Of a stretch of DNA of 64,000 nucleotides, positions 27,369-38,359 are shown piece after piece. Each line of letters starts with the position of its first letter. Position 1 is the stretch's first letter. The DNA comes from Paracandidimonas soli (GTDB taxonomy: Bacteria; Pseudomonadota; Gammaproteobacteria; Burkholderiales; Burkholderiaceae_B). The stretch is taken from NCBI RefSeq assembly GCF_004342005.1, contig NZ_SMBX01000001.1, positions 248,001 through 312,000 of the forward strand. Direction: 5' to 3'. The position numbers were made by a program, and so were the translations under genes. The notes under the pieces are model-generated. The model was not told the origin of the DNA. It made no database searches and saw only the letters and a list, made by a program, of their open reading frames with translations.

Positions 27369-28127
27369 TTGCATACGATTTCCGCCGTTCTCATCGTGAA
27401 GAACGAGGCCGCAAACCTCGACGAATGCCTGGCCACGCTGGACTGGGCTGATGAAATCGTGATTCTCGACTCCGGCAGCACCGATGCCACGCTGGATGTC
27501 GCCGCGCGTCATGGCGCCAAAGTGTTTTCCAGCGAAGACTGGCCGGGCTTCGGCGTGCAGCGGCAGCGGGCGCAGCGGCATGCCTCTTGCGACTGGATAT
27601 TGATGATCGATGCCGACGAGCGGGTGACGCCAGAGCTGCGCGACAGCATTCGGGCTTGCGTCGCTGATGGGCCTGCCATCGGCATGCTTAATCGATTGAG
27701 CTGGTGCTTTGGCCGCTATATCCGCCACAGCGGCTGGTACCCCGACCGGATCGCGCGCCTCTACCCCAGGCAACAGGCGGCCTACAACGATGCGCTGGTG
27801 CACGAGAAGCTGGAATATCCTTCCAGCCTGCCGGTGAAAAGGCTCCAGGGAGACCTGCTGCACTACACCTATCGGGACTTGCGCCACTATCTGGAGAAGT
27901 CGGCGCAGTACGCCCAGGCATGGGCGCAGTCGAAAGAGGCGAAAGGAAGGAAAGGCAGCCTGGCCGCCGGCCTGCTGCACGGTGTCGGCTGCTTCCTGCG
28001 CATGTACGTGCTCAGGCTGGGCATGCTCGACGGCCGGCAAGGGCTGCTGCTGGCCTTGCTGTCGGCGCATTCCACTTTCGCCAAGTATGCCGACCTCTGG
28101 GTCAGGACGCGGACCAGATCTTCATGA
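27369..28127 (+). CDS. Family 2 glycosyltransferase (WaaE/KdtX-like)
   Basis: A 252-aa GT2 enzyme. The nucleotide-binding start ISAVLIVKNEAANLDECL, the DSGSTDAT loop and the metal-binding MIDADER are present, and WYPDRIARLYP is typical of LPS inner-core glucosyltransferases of the WaaE/KdtX group. I chose the TTG at 27369 because GAGG ends 9 bases before it; a TTG at 27360 directly abuts the GAGG. The stop overlaps the next glycosyltransferase by ATGA. Probably adds a sugar to lipid A core. Confidence 0.85.
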   Translation: MHTISAVLIVKNEAANLDECLATLDWADEIVILDSGSTDATLDVAARHGAKVFSSEDWPGFGVQRQRAQRHASCDWILMIDADERVTPELRDSIRACVADGPAIGMLNRLSWCFGRYIRHSGWYPDRIARLYPRQQAAYNDALVHEKLEYPSSLPVKRLQGDLLHYTYRDLRHYLEKSAQYAQAWAQSKEAKGRKGSLAAGLLHGVGCFLRMYVLRLGMLDGRQGLLLALLSAHSTFAKYADLWVRTRTRSS

Positions 28128-29233
28128 TGGGGCAATCGGGCGGCGGCCTCGCGGAACTGAAGACGAACACCGGGCAGCAGCGCAGCGGGCCGCGCATCCT
28201 GGTGGTGCGCAACGACAAGATCGGCGACTTCATGCTGGCCTGGCCGGCCCTGGCCTTGCTGCGACGCTCACTGCCGGACGCGCACATCAGCGTGCTGGTG
28301 CCGGGCTATACCCGCGCATTGGCGCAGCGCTGTCCCTGGATCGACCAGGTGCTGCTGGATCCCGAGGATATCGGACGCCTGGATGCGCGCCATTTCGACG
28401 CCATGCTGACGCTGTTCTCCACGTCGCGCATTGCCTGGGCCGGCTGGCGCGGACGCATCCCCATTCGGGTCGCGCCAGCCACCAAGTGGTTTCAGGTGCT
28501 GCATAACCGGCGCCTCACGCAGCGCCGGTCGCGCTCGCTCAAGCCGGAATATGAATACAACCTGGACCTGGCCGCGCATCTGTTGCGGGAACTGGGCCAG
28601 GCGCCCGCCGACAATCCGGCGCCTTATTGGCCCGTGCCGCAGGCGCAGCGGGAATCCCTGCGCTGCGAATTGGCCGGGAAGCTGCGGTTGCCTTTGGACC
28701 GGCCCTGGATATTCCTGCATGCGGGCTCGGGCGGATCCGCCGTGAATCTGGACGCGCGGCAATACACGGCGCTTATTCGCGAGCTGCATGCGCGATGGCC
28801 GTTCCAGGACGCGCCGGCGTGGGTGTTGACCGCGGGGCCGGGCGAACACGAGCAGGCCTTGCTGATACAGCGGGAGCTTGATGGCGTTGCCGATATCGTG
28901 CGCTGCCATGGCGGCGAGGGCGGGCTGGGGGATTTTGCCTTGTCGTTGTCCGCCGCGAATCTGTTCATGGCTGGTTCGACGGGGCCTTTGCATATTGCAG
29001 CGGCGCTGGATGTTCCCACCGTAGGCTTCTTCCCCGCTCGGCGCTCGGCCACGTCCCTGCGCTGGCGGCCCTGCAATGGGCCGGGACGCACACTGGCGTT
29101 CTCGCATGCCGGAGGCATGGACGATAAGTCGCCCGAACGGCTGGATATCGATGTGGCGGATGCCGCGAAGACCATCGTCGAGTGGCTGCGGCAGGATCCC
29201 GGACTGATTCCCGGCCTGCGCGCCGGCAACTGA
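28124..29233 (+). CDS. Family 9 glycosyltransferase (LPS heptosyltransferase-like)
   Basis: A 369-aa GT9 protein. The N-terminal ILVVRNDKIGDFMLAWPALALLR and the C-terminal GGLGDFALSLSAANLFMAGSTGPLHIAAALDVP are hallmarks of WaaF/WaaC/WaaQ-type ADP-heptose transferases. The ATG at 28124 overlaps the previous stop (ATGA), so both glycosyltransferases are coupled. An in-frame extension to 27704 would lie wholly inside the GT2 gene. The exact acceptor cannot be told from sequence. Confidence 0.88.
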   Translation: MMGQSGGGLAELKTNTGQQRSGPRILVVRNDKIGDFMLAWPALALLRRSLPDAHISVLVPGYTRALAQRCPWIDQVLLDPEDIGRLDARHFDAMLTLFSTSRIAWAGWRGRIPIRVAPATKWFQVLHNRRLTQRRSRSLKPEYEYNLDLAAHLLRELGQAPADNPAPYWPVPQAQRESLRCELAGKLRLPLDRPWIFLHAGSGGSAVNLDARQYTALIRELHARWPFQDAPAWVLTAGPGEHEQALLIQRELDGVADIVRCHGGEGGLGDFALSLSAANLFMAGSTGPLHIAAALDVPTVGFFPARRSATSLRWRPCNGPGRTLAFSHAGGMDDKSPERLDIDVADAAKTIVEWLRQDPGLIPGLRAGN

Positions 29234-29267
29234 CGTACGCTTTGAGCGAGGTCGCCGCTTCGGGCTT

Positions 29268-29756
29268 TCAGGCCTGCCGGGAAGGCAGCGGCAGCCGCGT
29301 CTCGAACTTTGCGCAATGGATGGAGAAAAAGGCGCGCACATTGCGCACATTGGCCTGCGTGGTGAAGGCGCGGTGCGCCAGCGCGTGATAGGCGGGCATG
29401 TCCATGACCTGCGCGATCAGTATGAAATCCGGGCCGGGCGATACGCGATAGCACTGCTGGATGGCGCTTTCCTGCGTGATGTGCTGCTCGAACGCCTGCA
29501 TGCGCTCCGCGTCCTGCCGGTCCAGCGTGATTTCGATCACGGCGGTCAGGCCGCGTCCGAGCTGGGCGGCGTCGAGCAGCGCCACCTGGCGCTGAATGAT
29601 GCCGGCTTCGGTCAGGCGGCGCACGCGGCGCAGGCTTGTAGGCGCTGAAGCGTGGACGCGTTCGGCCAGCGCTTCGTTGGTCAGCGAGCTGTCCTGTTGC
29701 AACTGGTCCAGAATGCGCAGGTCCAGGTCGTCCAGTGCGATGGATGAGTCATTCAT
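29268..29756 (-). CDS. Lrp/AsnC family transcriptional regulator
   Basis: A 162-aa Lrp/AsnC protein: N-terminal helix-turn-helix (LDDLDLRILDQLQQDSSLTNEALAERV and RRVRRLTEAGII), C-terminal RAM ligand domain (GPDFILIAQVMDMPAYHAL). I chose the ATG at 29756 over 29801 because family members begin this close to the helix-turn-helix. It is divergent from glmS; the AT-rich gap contains inverted repeats that could be its binding sites. The amino-acid effector is unknown. Confidence 0.9.
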   Translation of the reverse strand: MNDSSIALDDLDLRILDQLQQDSSLTNEALAERVHASAPTSLRRVRRLTEAGIIQRQVALLDAAQLGRGLTAVIEITLDRQDAERMQAFEQHITQESAIQQCYRVSPGPDFILIAQVMDMPAYHALAHRAFTTQANVRNVRAFFSIHCAKFETRLPLPSRQA

Positions 29757-29844
29757 GCCGATTCCGTGGATCTTGCTGTCTGTTACAGCGATGAGAGACA
29801 CTGTTTCCTGTCTGTCAGGAAATAATAATTCATTTATATATCTA

Positions 29845-29897
29845 ATATGAAATTTATATAAAAAATCAGTTGGTGGTGAATTTTTATTTCATATAAG
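29845..29897. promoter_or_regulatory. AT-rich lrp-glmS control region with paired inverted repeats
   Basis: ATATGAAAT (29845-29853) and its exact complement ATTTCATAT (29886-29894) have centres 41 bases apart, about four helical turns, inside a strongly AT-rich tract (about 29821-29925) in GC-rich DNA. TTGGTG (29870-29875) and TATAAG (29892-29897), 16 bases apart, are a plausible glmS promoter whose -10 overlaps the right arm. On the lrp side lie two smaller inverted repeats: TTTCCTG/CAGGAAA (29804-29822) and GCTGT/ACAGC (29775-29789). Lrp-family sites are commonly AT-rich, so autoregulation is a reasonable inference. Confidence 0.45.
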
Positions 29898-29983
29898 TAT
29901 AAAAAAAGAAATCCTATTTTATAGTCTAGGCATGAGAATGGGCGCCTGAACTGCATCTACACCTATCAGACGAGGATTGACCT

Positions 29984-31816
<1,833 letters not shown>

Positions 31817-31957
31817 GCTCTACCGGAAGGGCAAATTGTTGCCATGGCTTGCCGGGTTCGTCGGTTGGCCATATTTAGTAGCAAATGATACGCAATTGAC
31901 GATGATTTTCTTTTAGGCGGGAGTATGCTCCGCGAGTCACTGCAGGATATGGGTGGG

Positions 31958-32425
31958 ATGATGAAAAGGCGTGCGATTTTGATTGCGTCGATGCTTGCCG
32001 GCAGCGCTTGGGCTTTTGGCTCTCTGGCGGCGCCGCCGGAAGGCAGAGGAAATGGCAATGGGAGCAAGGGCAATTCAGGAAAAGGAAATGCCGGAGGCAA
32101 TAACAAGTCCGAGCGCGGCAGGCGGAGGGATGGCGATGTCCATGCAGATCTTTTGTATGCGGGCATTACGGCAGTATTGGCGCGCAGATATGCGATCGAT
32201 CTGGGCCTTGGAGGATACTCTGCCTTGCCGCCGGGAATACGCAGGAATTTGGCGCGCGGCAAGCCATTGCCTCCAGGAATCGCCAAGAAAATGGCGCCTG
32301 CGTCCCTGCTCGGTCGCTTGCCGCGGTATCCCGGCTATGAGTGGCGGATTGCGGGCAGCGATCTGATCTTGATATCTCTTGCGACGGCGTTGGTGGCGGA
32401 TATCCTGTACGACGTGTTCGATTAG
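31958..32425 (+). CDS. CigR-like exported protein
   Basis: A 155-aa protein: signal sequence (about residues 1-25), a Gly/Asn/Lys-rich low-complexity stretch (GNGNGSKGNSGKGNAGG), and a C-terminal part with YSALPPGIRRNLARGKPLPPGIAKK and YEWRIAGSDLILI, which matches proteins annotated as CigR family or RcnB-like. In Salmonella CigR is an anti-virulence factor, but most homologues are uncharacterised. I chose the ATG at 31958 directly before MKRRAILI; an ATG at 31925 is possible. Not obviously in an operon. Confidence 0.7.
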   Translation: MMKRRAILIASMLAGSAWAFGSLAAPPEGRGNGNGSKGNSGKGNAGGNNKSERGRRRDGDVHADLLYAGITAVLARRYAIDLGLGGYSALPPGIRRNLARGKPLPPGIAKKMAPASLLGRLPRYPGYEWRIAGSDLILISLATALVADILYDVFD

Positions 32426-32539
32426 ATGCCGATATGAAAGCATAATCCGATCCTTTTCTCGCTTCTCGGCTATACTTGCGGCCAAATCCCGGGGCAGACA
32501 ACCCCGGGCCGTATGTCAAGTCTTGATTGCGAGGACGAA

Positions 32540-33868
32540 ATGGATCGACGACACTTCCTGTTGGTGCCTCCCTCTTTGGCACTGGGCTCCCTGGCCCTCC
32601 CTTCAACCAGCCTCTCGGCGTCGATCGCGATCCATAGCAAGACGCAGCTGCTGGCCCGCAGCGGCAAAGGGCCCCGGATCGTCATATGCGGAGGCGGCTG
32701 GGGAGGCATGACCTCGGCGCGCTACCTGCGCAAGCTCATCCCCGATGCCGAGGTCGTTCTGCTGGAACGCAATCCTACGTTTTGGTCCGGCCCCATGAGC
32801 AACAAGTGGTTGATCGATATCGTCGATACCGATTTTCTCAATCACGACATGCTCAGTCCGGCCAACAAATACGGCTACACGCTTATCAATACCGAAGTCA
32901 CGGCGATCGAGCGCGACAAGAAAACCGTGCGCACGACGCATGGCGCCATCGATTACGACTATCTGATTCTGTCGGGCGGCATACGCAATGCCTATGAGGC
33001 GTGGTTCGGCAATGATGTCCGGGCGGCGGAGTACACGCGCCAGCACTTTCCGAACGCGTATATTCCCAATGCCGAAATGTTCGCGCTCAAGAACAAGCTC
33101 AAGTCGTTCAAGGGCGGCACGATCGTGATGACCCTGCCGCCGCCGCCGCATCGCTGTCCGCCGTCGCCGTACGAACGCGCCTGTCTGATGGCCTGGCACA
33201 TCAAGACCAACAAGATCCCCGGCAAGATCATCATCCTCGACCCCAAGCCCAAGATCGCGCCGATCGGCGAAGGCTACAAGGCTGCATTCGAGGAGCTGTA
33301 TCCAGACATCATCACGCACGTGCCCAATGCCAAGGTGACCGAAGTCGATCCCTTCAACAAGCGCATCAAGACGGCTGCTGGCGATTTCGATTTCGACGAT
33401 GCCGTGCTGATGCCGCCGCACCAGGCCGCCGACATGGTCTGGTACGCCGACCTGATCGGCACGGGCGCGGACGGCAAGCCCACGGGCTGGGCCGATATTC
33501 ATCCGCGGCTGTTCACGGCCAGGGCGGACGAGGATGTGTATGTGGTGGGCGACTCCATGGGCTTCATTTCGGACCAGTTCGGCCATTACCCGAAGAGCGC
33601 CCACGTCGCGCATGCCGTCGCCAAGATCGTCGCGCAGAATATCGCCGAGCGTGTCGCAGGCAAGGATGTCGTGCCCGTACTGCCGGACAATCTGTGCTAC
33701 ATGATGGTCAACGGGGATCCGCAAGAAGAGATCTCGGTGGTGTTCGAATACGAGCTGGACGCCAACGGCAAGGTGCTGCAGACCCAGATCGACATGGATG
33801 TCCGCACCGCCGACCTGGTGAAAGAAGACTTTGCATGGATAGAGAGCCGTTTCAATGACTTTCTTTGA
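32540..33868 (+). CDS. soxF: Sulfide dehydrogenase flavoprotein (FccB/SoxF-like)
   Basis: A 442-aa exported flavoprotein. The N-terminus is a twin-arginine signal (MDRRHFLLVPPSLALGS). The FAD-binding motif is VICGGGWGGMTSARYLRK, and PPPPHRCPPSPYERA carries a cysteine in the position of the redox-active Cys of FccB. The C-terminus matches the flavocytochrome c sulfide dehydrogenase domain. It would oxidise sulfide or a SoxYZ-bound sulfur species in the periplasm. No cytochrome partner (FccA/SoxE) is adjacent. GAGGA precedes the ATG at 32540. A stem CCCGGGG/CCCCGGG lies in the leader (32488-32508). Confidence 0.88.
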   Translation: MDRRHFLLVPPSLALGSLALPSTSLSASIAIHSKTQLLARSGKGPRIVICGGGWGGMTSARYLRKLIPDAEVVLLERNPTFWSGPMSNKWLIDIVDTDFLNHDMLSPANKYGYTLINTEVTAIERDKKTVRTTHGAIDYDYLILSGGIRNAYEAWFGNDVRAAEYTRQHFPNAYIPNAEMFALKNKLKSFKGGTIVMTLPPPPHRCPPSPYERACLMAWHIKTNKIPGKIIILDPKPKIAPIGEGYKAAFEELYPDIITHVPNAKVTEVDPFNKRIKTAAGDFDFDDAVLMPPHQAADMVWYADLIGTGADGKPTGWADIHPRLFTARADEDVYVVGDSMGFISDQFGHYPKSAHVAHAVAKIVAQNIAERVAGKDVVPVLPDNLCYMMVNGDPQEEISVVFEYELDANGKVLQTQIDMDVRTADLVKEDFAWIESRFNDFL

Positions 33869-34367
33869 TGCCTCCACCACAGGACGGCGCTTTGACCGGC
33901 GCCGCCAACTGCTGACCGCAGGGGCGGCCGTCGGGCTGGGTTCGTCCCTGTTGCCGGCCACGCTGCGGGCGCAAGCGCTGCAGCAGTTGCTCGAACCAGC
34001 GACAAAAGCGGAAGTCCAGGCGGTCATCGATGATTTTCTGCAGGGGGCCAAGCCCCTGGGCCAGGGGCTTCTGCTCGAAATGCCGGTGCTGGCCGACAAT
34101 CCGGCGGCGGTGCCAGTCAAGGCCGTTCTCGAAGCCCCGGTCACGCCCGAAGCGTATTGCGAAGAACTGATCATTCTGGCCGAAGGCAACCCCAAGCCGC
34201 TGGCCTGCCGTTTCAAGTTCACGCCGCTGGCCGGTACGACGGAAGTGGCGGTGCGCCTGCGGCTGATCGGCACCCAGTCCATCCGGGTGCTGGCGCGCAT
34301 GAACGACGGACGCGTACTGACGGCACGCCGGGACGTGGCCGTCACCGCCGGCGGCTGCGGCATGTAA
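33855..34367 (+). CDS. soxY: SoxY sulfur carrier protein
   Basis: A 170-aa SoxY. It has a twin-arginine-type signal (FDRRRQLLTAGAAVGLG) and ends in GGCGM; Cys168 is the sulfur-carrying residue on the swinging C-terminal arm. The canonical end is GGCGG, so Met replaces the last Gly. It overlaps soxF by 14 bases. SoxYZ carries thiosulfate-derived sulfur in the periplasm. Confidence 0.9.
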   Translation: MTFFDASTTGRRFDRRRQLLTAGAAVGLGSSLLPATLRAQALQQLLEPATKAEVQAVIDDFLQGAKPLGQGLLLEMPVLADNPAAVPVKAVLEAPVTPEAYCEELIILAEGNPKPLACRFKFTPLAGTTEVAVRLRLIGTQSIRVLARMNDGRVLTARRDVAVTAGGCGM

Positions 34368-34388
34368 TCAGGATTCAAAGGTTCGATC

Positions 34389-34721
34389 ATGAGCAACAAA
34401 CCTCCGCGCATCTGGCTCAGCAACGCCAACCCCAAGGCTGGCGAAATCGTGCGCATGCGCGCCCTGATCCTGCATCGCATGGAAAGCGGCTTTCGCAAAG
34501 ACCAGGACGGCAATCTTATCGCGCGCAACATCGTCAACGAATTCGAGGTCAGGCTGGATGGCGATCTGCTGTTCACCTGGAACCCCGAGACCGCCATCGG
34601 CCAGAATCCGTACATCGAATTCACCTTTACGGCTCGCAAGTCGGGCGAGCTGCAGCTGAAATGGGTGGATGACGAGGGCGCGGTCACGACAGGCAGCAGC
34701 ACGCTGACGCTGGCGTCGTAG
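34389..34721 (+). CDS. soxZ: SoxZ, partner of SoxY
   Basis: A 110-aa SoxZ without signal sequence; it is exported together with SoxY. The immunoglobulin-like fold features PKAGEIVRMRALILHRMESGFR, NPYIEFTFTARKSGELQLKWVDDEG are characteristic. It starts 21 bases after soxY. soxX, soxA, soxB, soxC and soxD are not in the window. Confidence 0.93.
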   Translation: MSNKPPRIWLSNANPKAGEIVRMRALILHRMESGFRKDQDGNLIARNIVNEFEVRLDGDLLFTWNPETAIGQNPYIEFTFTARKSGELQLKWVDDEGAVTTGSSTLTLAS

Positions 34722-34971
34722 ACCTTGACCACGCTCTCAAGCGCAAGCCTCGCCGTTCACGACGGGGTCAAGCGCGGCTGTGTGCATACGGCGCCGCAGG
34801 CGCCATGGCGTGCGGGATACCCCGCCATTTGATCTATCTCATCCATCCCGCATGCGCGATGAAACTCTCGGCGCAATTTCTCCTCTATCCATTTCCGGCC
34901 GCATAAAATCCATAAAATCAATCATGCAGCCCGACCGAAAGCCGCTGAGGCAATGAATAGAGGATGCTTTT

Positions 34972-35472
34972 ATGAAATTGAATTCTGGTTTTCTGGCGCT
35001 GGCATCGGCCGGCGCGATTGCGCTGGGCGTGCCCGGCATGCCGTGGGCGCATGCGGATCACGCGCATCATGCGCATGGAGCCGGCGCCTTGCCCGAGGCG
35101 CATGCCGCCGGGCAGCCCGGCGATGCCGCCAAGGTGACGCGCACCATCGAAATAGGTATGCAGGACGTCATGCGCTTCACGCCCGCCAGCATACAGGTGG
35201 CCCAGGGAGAAACGGTACGCTTCATCGTGCACAACGAAGGCGTGATCGAGCATGAACTGGTCTTGGGGAAAATGGCGGATTTGCTGGCGCACGCAGAACA
35301 AATGCGCCAGGATCCCGGCATGCCGCACGATGAACCCAACGCCATCAGCCTCGAGGCCGGAGAAAAGGGTGAACTCATCTGGCAGTTCGGAGAGATGGGA
35401 GTCGTTGATTTTGCCTGTCTGCTGCCTGGGCACTCCGAAGCCGGCATGGTCGGCCAGATCACGGTGCGATAG
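34972..35472 (+). CDS. Periplasmic cupredoxin-domain copper protein
   Basis: A 166-aa exported protein: signal to about residue 27 (PWAHADH), a His-rich linker (HADHAHHAHGAG), then a cupredoxin domain. Type 1 copper ligands are visible as the His of VIEHELVLG, Cys of FACLLPGH, His of PGHSEAGM and Met of EAGM. Related proteins lie near Cop and Sox genes and act as electron carriers or copper chaperones. Two tandem copies of CATAAAATC (34902-34919) lie in the leader. It follows soxZ after 250 bases in the same direction. Confidence 0.87.
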   Translation: MKLNSGFLALASAGAIALGVPGMPWAHADHAHHAHGAGALPEAHAAGQPGDAAKVTRTIEIGMQDVMRFTPASIQVAQGETVRFIVHNEGVIEHELVLGKMADLLAHAEQMRQDPGMPHDEPNAISLEAGEKGELIWQFGEMGVVDFACLLPGHSEAGMVGQITVR

Positions 35473-35582
35473 ACGGTGCGGCAAGGCGTCGATACGAGAC
35501 TGGACGTTGTCTTCGCCACTTTCCTTCATGGCTTCAGGATTCCGCCGGCATGCTAAAGTGCCTGCTGGGTTGACTTCTTTTA

Positions 35583-36071
35583 ATGATGCGAAGCATGGAT
35601 CCTGCCGTCAAGAACACGTCGAAGCCGGACGATGACAGCCTGAGGCTGGACAATCAGCTTTGTTTCGCCCTGTATTCCGCCAGCCTGGCCATGAACAGGG
35701 TGTACCGTGGCTTGCTGAAGGACCTGGGACTGACCTATCCCCAGTATCTGGTGATGCTTGTGCTGTGGGAGCAGGACGGGCAGACGGTTTCCAGCATAGG
35801 CCAGCGGCTCTACCTGGATTCCGCCACGCTGACACCGCTGCTCAAGCGCCTGGAGGCCTTGCAACTGGTCTCCAGGCAGCGGGATCCTTCGGACGAAAGG
35901 CAGGTCATCATTTCCTTGACGGGCCAAGGCAATGCGTTGCGCGAACGGGCTCGGCATATCCCTCAGGCTGCGATGTGCGCCACGCAGCGTCCGACGGGAA
36001 AGCTGGCAGGCCTGTCGCGCCAGCTGAAAAAACTCAGGGAAGGATTGCTGGGCAATATCATGCCCTTGTAG
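35583..36071 (+). CDS. MarR family regulator, OhrR-like
   Basis: A 162-aa MarR protein resembling Ohr[21 protein letters not shown] contains Cys27, the position of the peroxide-sensing cysteine of OhrR, and the winged helix includes [19 protein letters not shown] and [12 protein letters not shown]. OhrR represses the organic hydroperoxide resistance gene ohr, which is not adjacent. The start is uncertain (ATG at 35583 or 35595); neither has a clear Shine-Dalgarno. Confidence 0.83.
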   Translation: MMRSMDPAVKNTSKPDDDSLRLDNQLCFALYSASLAMNRVYRGLLKDLGLTYPQYLVMLVLWEQDGQTVSSIGQRLYLDSATLTPLLKRLEALQLVSRQRDPSDERQVIISLTGQGNALRERARHIPQAAMCATQRPTGKLAGLSRQLKKLREGLLGNIMPL

Positions 36072-36117
36072 TCCGGCCTTCTCCGCGGCAAACGGTGGGA
36101 AAACAGGGGCGCTGCGA

Positions 36118-36840
36118 TCAGCGCAGGCGCTGCTGCTCCCGCAACAGCTGACCGAATTTGCGCACGCGTACGTCCACGAATGCGGGACGGCCATTGTTCC
36201 TGCGCGAAAACGGCGTGCCGGGATGATAGATATAGGCAGTGCGCAGGCCGACGGCGCGCGCGGCCGTCAGGTTTTCCAGCGTGTCTTCCACCAGGATCGT
36301 CCGGTCGGCCTTCAGCCCTTCCCGCACCAGGATATGCCGCAGCATGCTGCGCGAAGGCTTGGGGCGGAACTGGCCGAACAGCCGCATTTCCTCTATGCCC
36401 CACAGGCTGTCGAACAGATGCAGGCAGTTCATGTGATCCAGTACGGCGCAGGCATAGTCCAGCGGAGCATTGGTCAGCAGGATCTTCCGGCCGCGCAACT
36501 GCTGCAGCTTGTGCGCCATGGCGGATTCCGACCTCACCAGGGGGGCGATGTCGAAGTCGTGGCTGAGCGCCAGGAACTTGCGGGGATCCACGCCGTGATG
36601 CCGAACCAGACCTATCATGGTGGCGCCGTAGCGCCGCCAGTATTTCTGGCGCAATGCATGCGCCGTGTCCTCGTCCACGTCCAGCATCCGCTGCACGGCC
36701 AGCGCCATGCTGGTGTCGATGCGCTTGAATATGGCGTGCGAGGTGTCGTGCAGCGTGTTGTCCAGGTCGAACAGCCACGCGGGATCGTTTCCGGCCGCCG
36801 GCCTGGCGCTGGGGTGGCGCAGTATGGGCAGGCGATACAT
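36118..36840 (-). CDS. HAD-family pyrimidine 5'-nucleotidase
   Basis: A 240-aa HAD-IA hydrolase. Motif I is WLFDLDNTLHD, motif II KILLTNAPLDY, and motif III/IV KPSRSMLRHIL ... ILVEDTLENLTAARA, as in the pyrimidine 5'-nucleotidases (SDT1/YjjG type). I used the ATG at 36840, 22 residues before motif I; a GTG at 36915, two bases after the argB stop, would give 265 aa. It probably belongs to the argB transcript. It dephosphorylates UMP/CMP-type substrates if the family assignment holds. Confidence 0.85.
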   Translation of the reverse strand: MYRLPILRHPSARPAAGNDPAWLFDLDNTLHDTSHAIFKRIDTSMALAVQRMLDVDEDTAHALRQKYWRRYGATMIGLVRHHGVDPRKFLALSHDFDIAPLVRSESAMAHKLQQLRGRKILLTNAPLDYACAVLDHMNCLHLFDSLWGIEEMRLFGQFRPKPSRSMLRHILVREGLKADRTILVEDTLENLTAARAVGLRTAYIYHPGTPFSRRNNGRPAFVDVRVRKFGQLLREQQRLR

Positions 36841-36916
36841 CCGGCCGGGAGACGAGAGGCTGTCGCGCACGACGTGGGCGGCAGCCTGAGGGACGCGGGT
36901 GCGGGCGTTCTGCACT

Positions 36917-37861
<945 letters not shown>

Positions 37862-38359
37862 TTAACCGGCCAGCGCTTTTTCCAGGGTGGCGACGAACGC
37901 CGTCTTGTCGTAGTTGCCGACATAGCGGCGGATGATGTTGCCCTGCTTGTCGACCAGGAATGCCGTCGGCGTCAGGCGGACATTGTCGAACGCCTTGGCG
38001 ATCTCGCCGTTGACATCGATGACTACCTTGAAGGGCAGGCTGCGGGTTTCCGTGAAATTCTTCACGTAGTTCGGCGGATCGTACTGCATGGCGACGCCGA
38101 TGACCTCGAAACCCCGGTCTCCGTAGGTCTGCTGGTACTTGATGGTATCCGGCATCTGCTGGATGCAGGTGACGCAGTTGGTTGCCCAGAACTTGACCAG
38201 CACGACCTTGCCTTTGAGGTCGCTGGTATTGAATTTTTCGCCTGTGAGCGTGGTGAAGGGAACTTCGGGCGCGGAGGGAGCGGATTCGGAGATCTGCCAG
38301 ACTCCGACGCCGATCAGTGCGGCGGCGAGAACAGCGCCGGCGATGTATTTGGCTTTCAT
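37862..38359 (-). CDS. TlpA-family thiol-disulfide reductase
   Basis: A 165-aa thioredoxin-fold protein with an N-terminal helix (residues about 4-18) that anchors or exports it. The active site is C-V-T-C in KFWATNCVTCIQQMP, and the cis-Pro is in RLTPTAFLVD. TlpA/ResA proteins reduce apocytochromes or copper-site cysteines. Its start overlaps the dolP stop by 4 bases, so it is expressed with dolP, diaA and yraN. Confidence 0.9.
   Translation of the reverse strand: MKAKYIAGAVLAAALIGVGVWQISESAPSAPEVPFTTLTGEKFNTSDLKGKVVLVKFWATNCVTCIQQMPDTIKYQQTYGDRGFEVIGVAMQYDPPNYVKNFTETRSLPFKVVIDVNGEIAKAFDNVRLTPTAFLVDKQGNIIRRYVGNYDKTAFVATLEKALAG

Noticed and set aside
27704-28123. An N-terminal extension of the family 9 glycosyltransferase
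   Set aside because: It lies entirely inside the preceding glycosyltransferase gene in another frame; the ATGA overlap at 28124 gives a normal protein start.
29898-29983. A glmS ribozyme/riboswitch in the glmS leader
   Set aside because: The leader is too short and AT-rich and lacks the conserved ribozyme core; that element belongs to Gram-positive bacteria.
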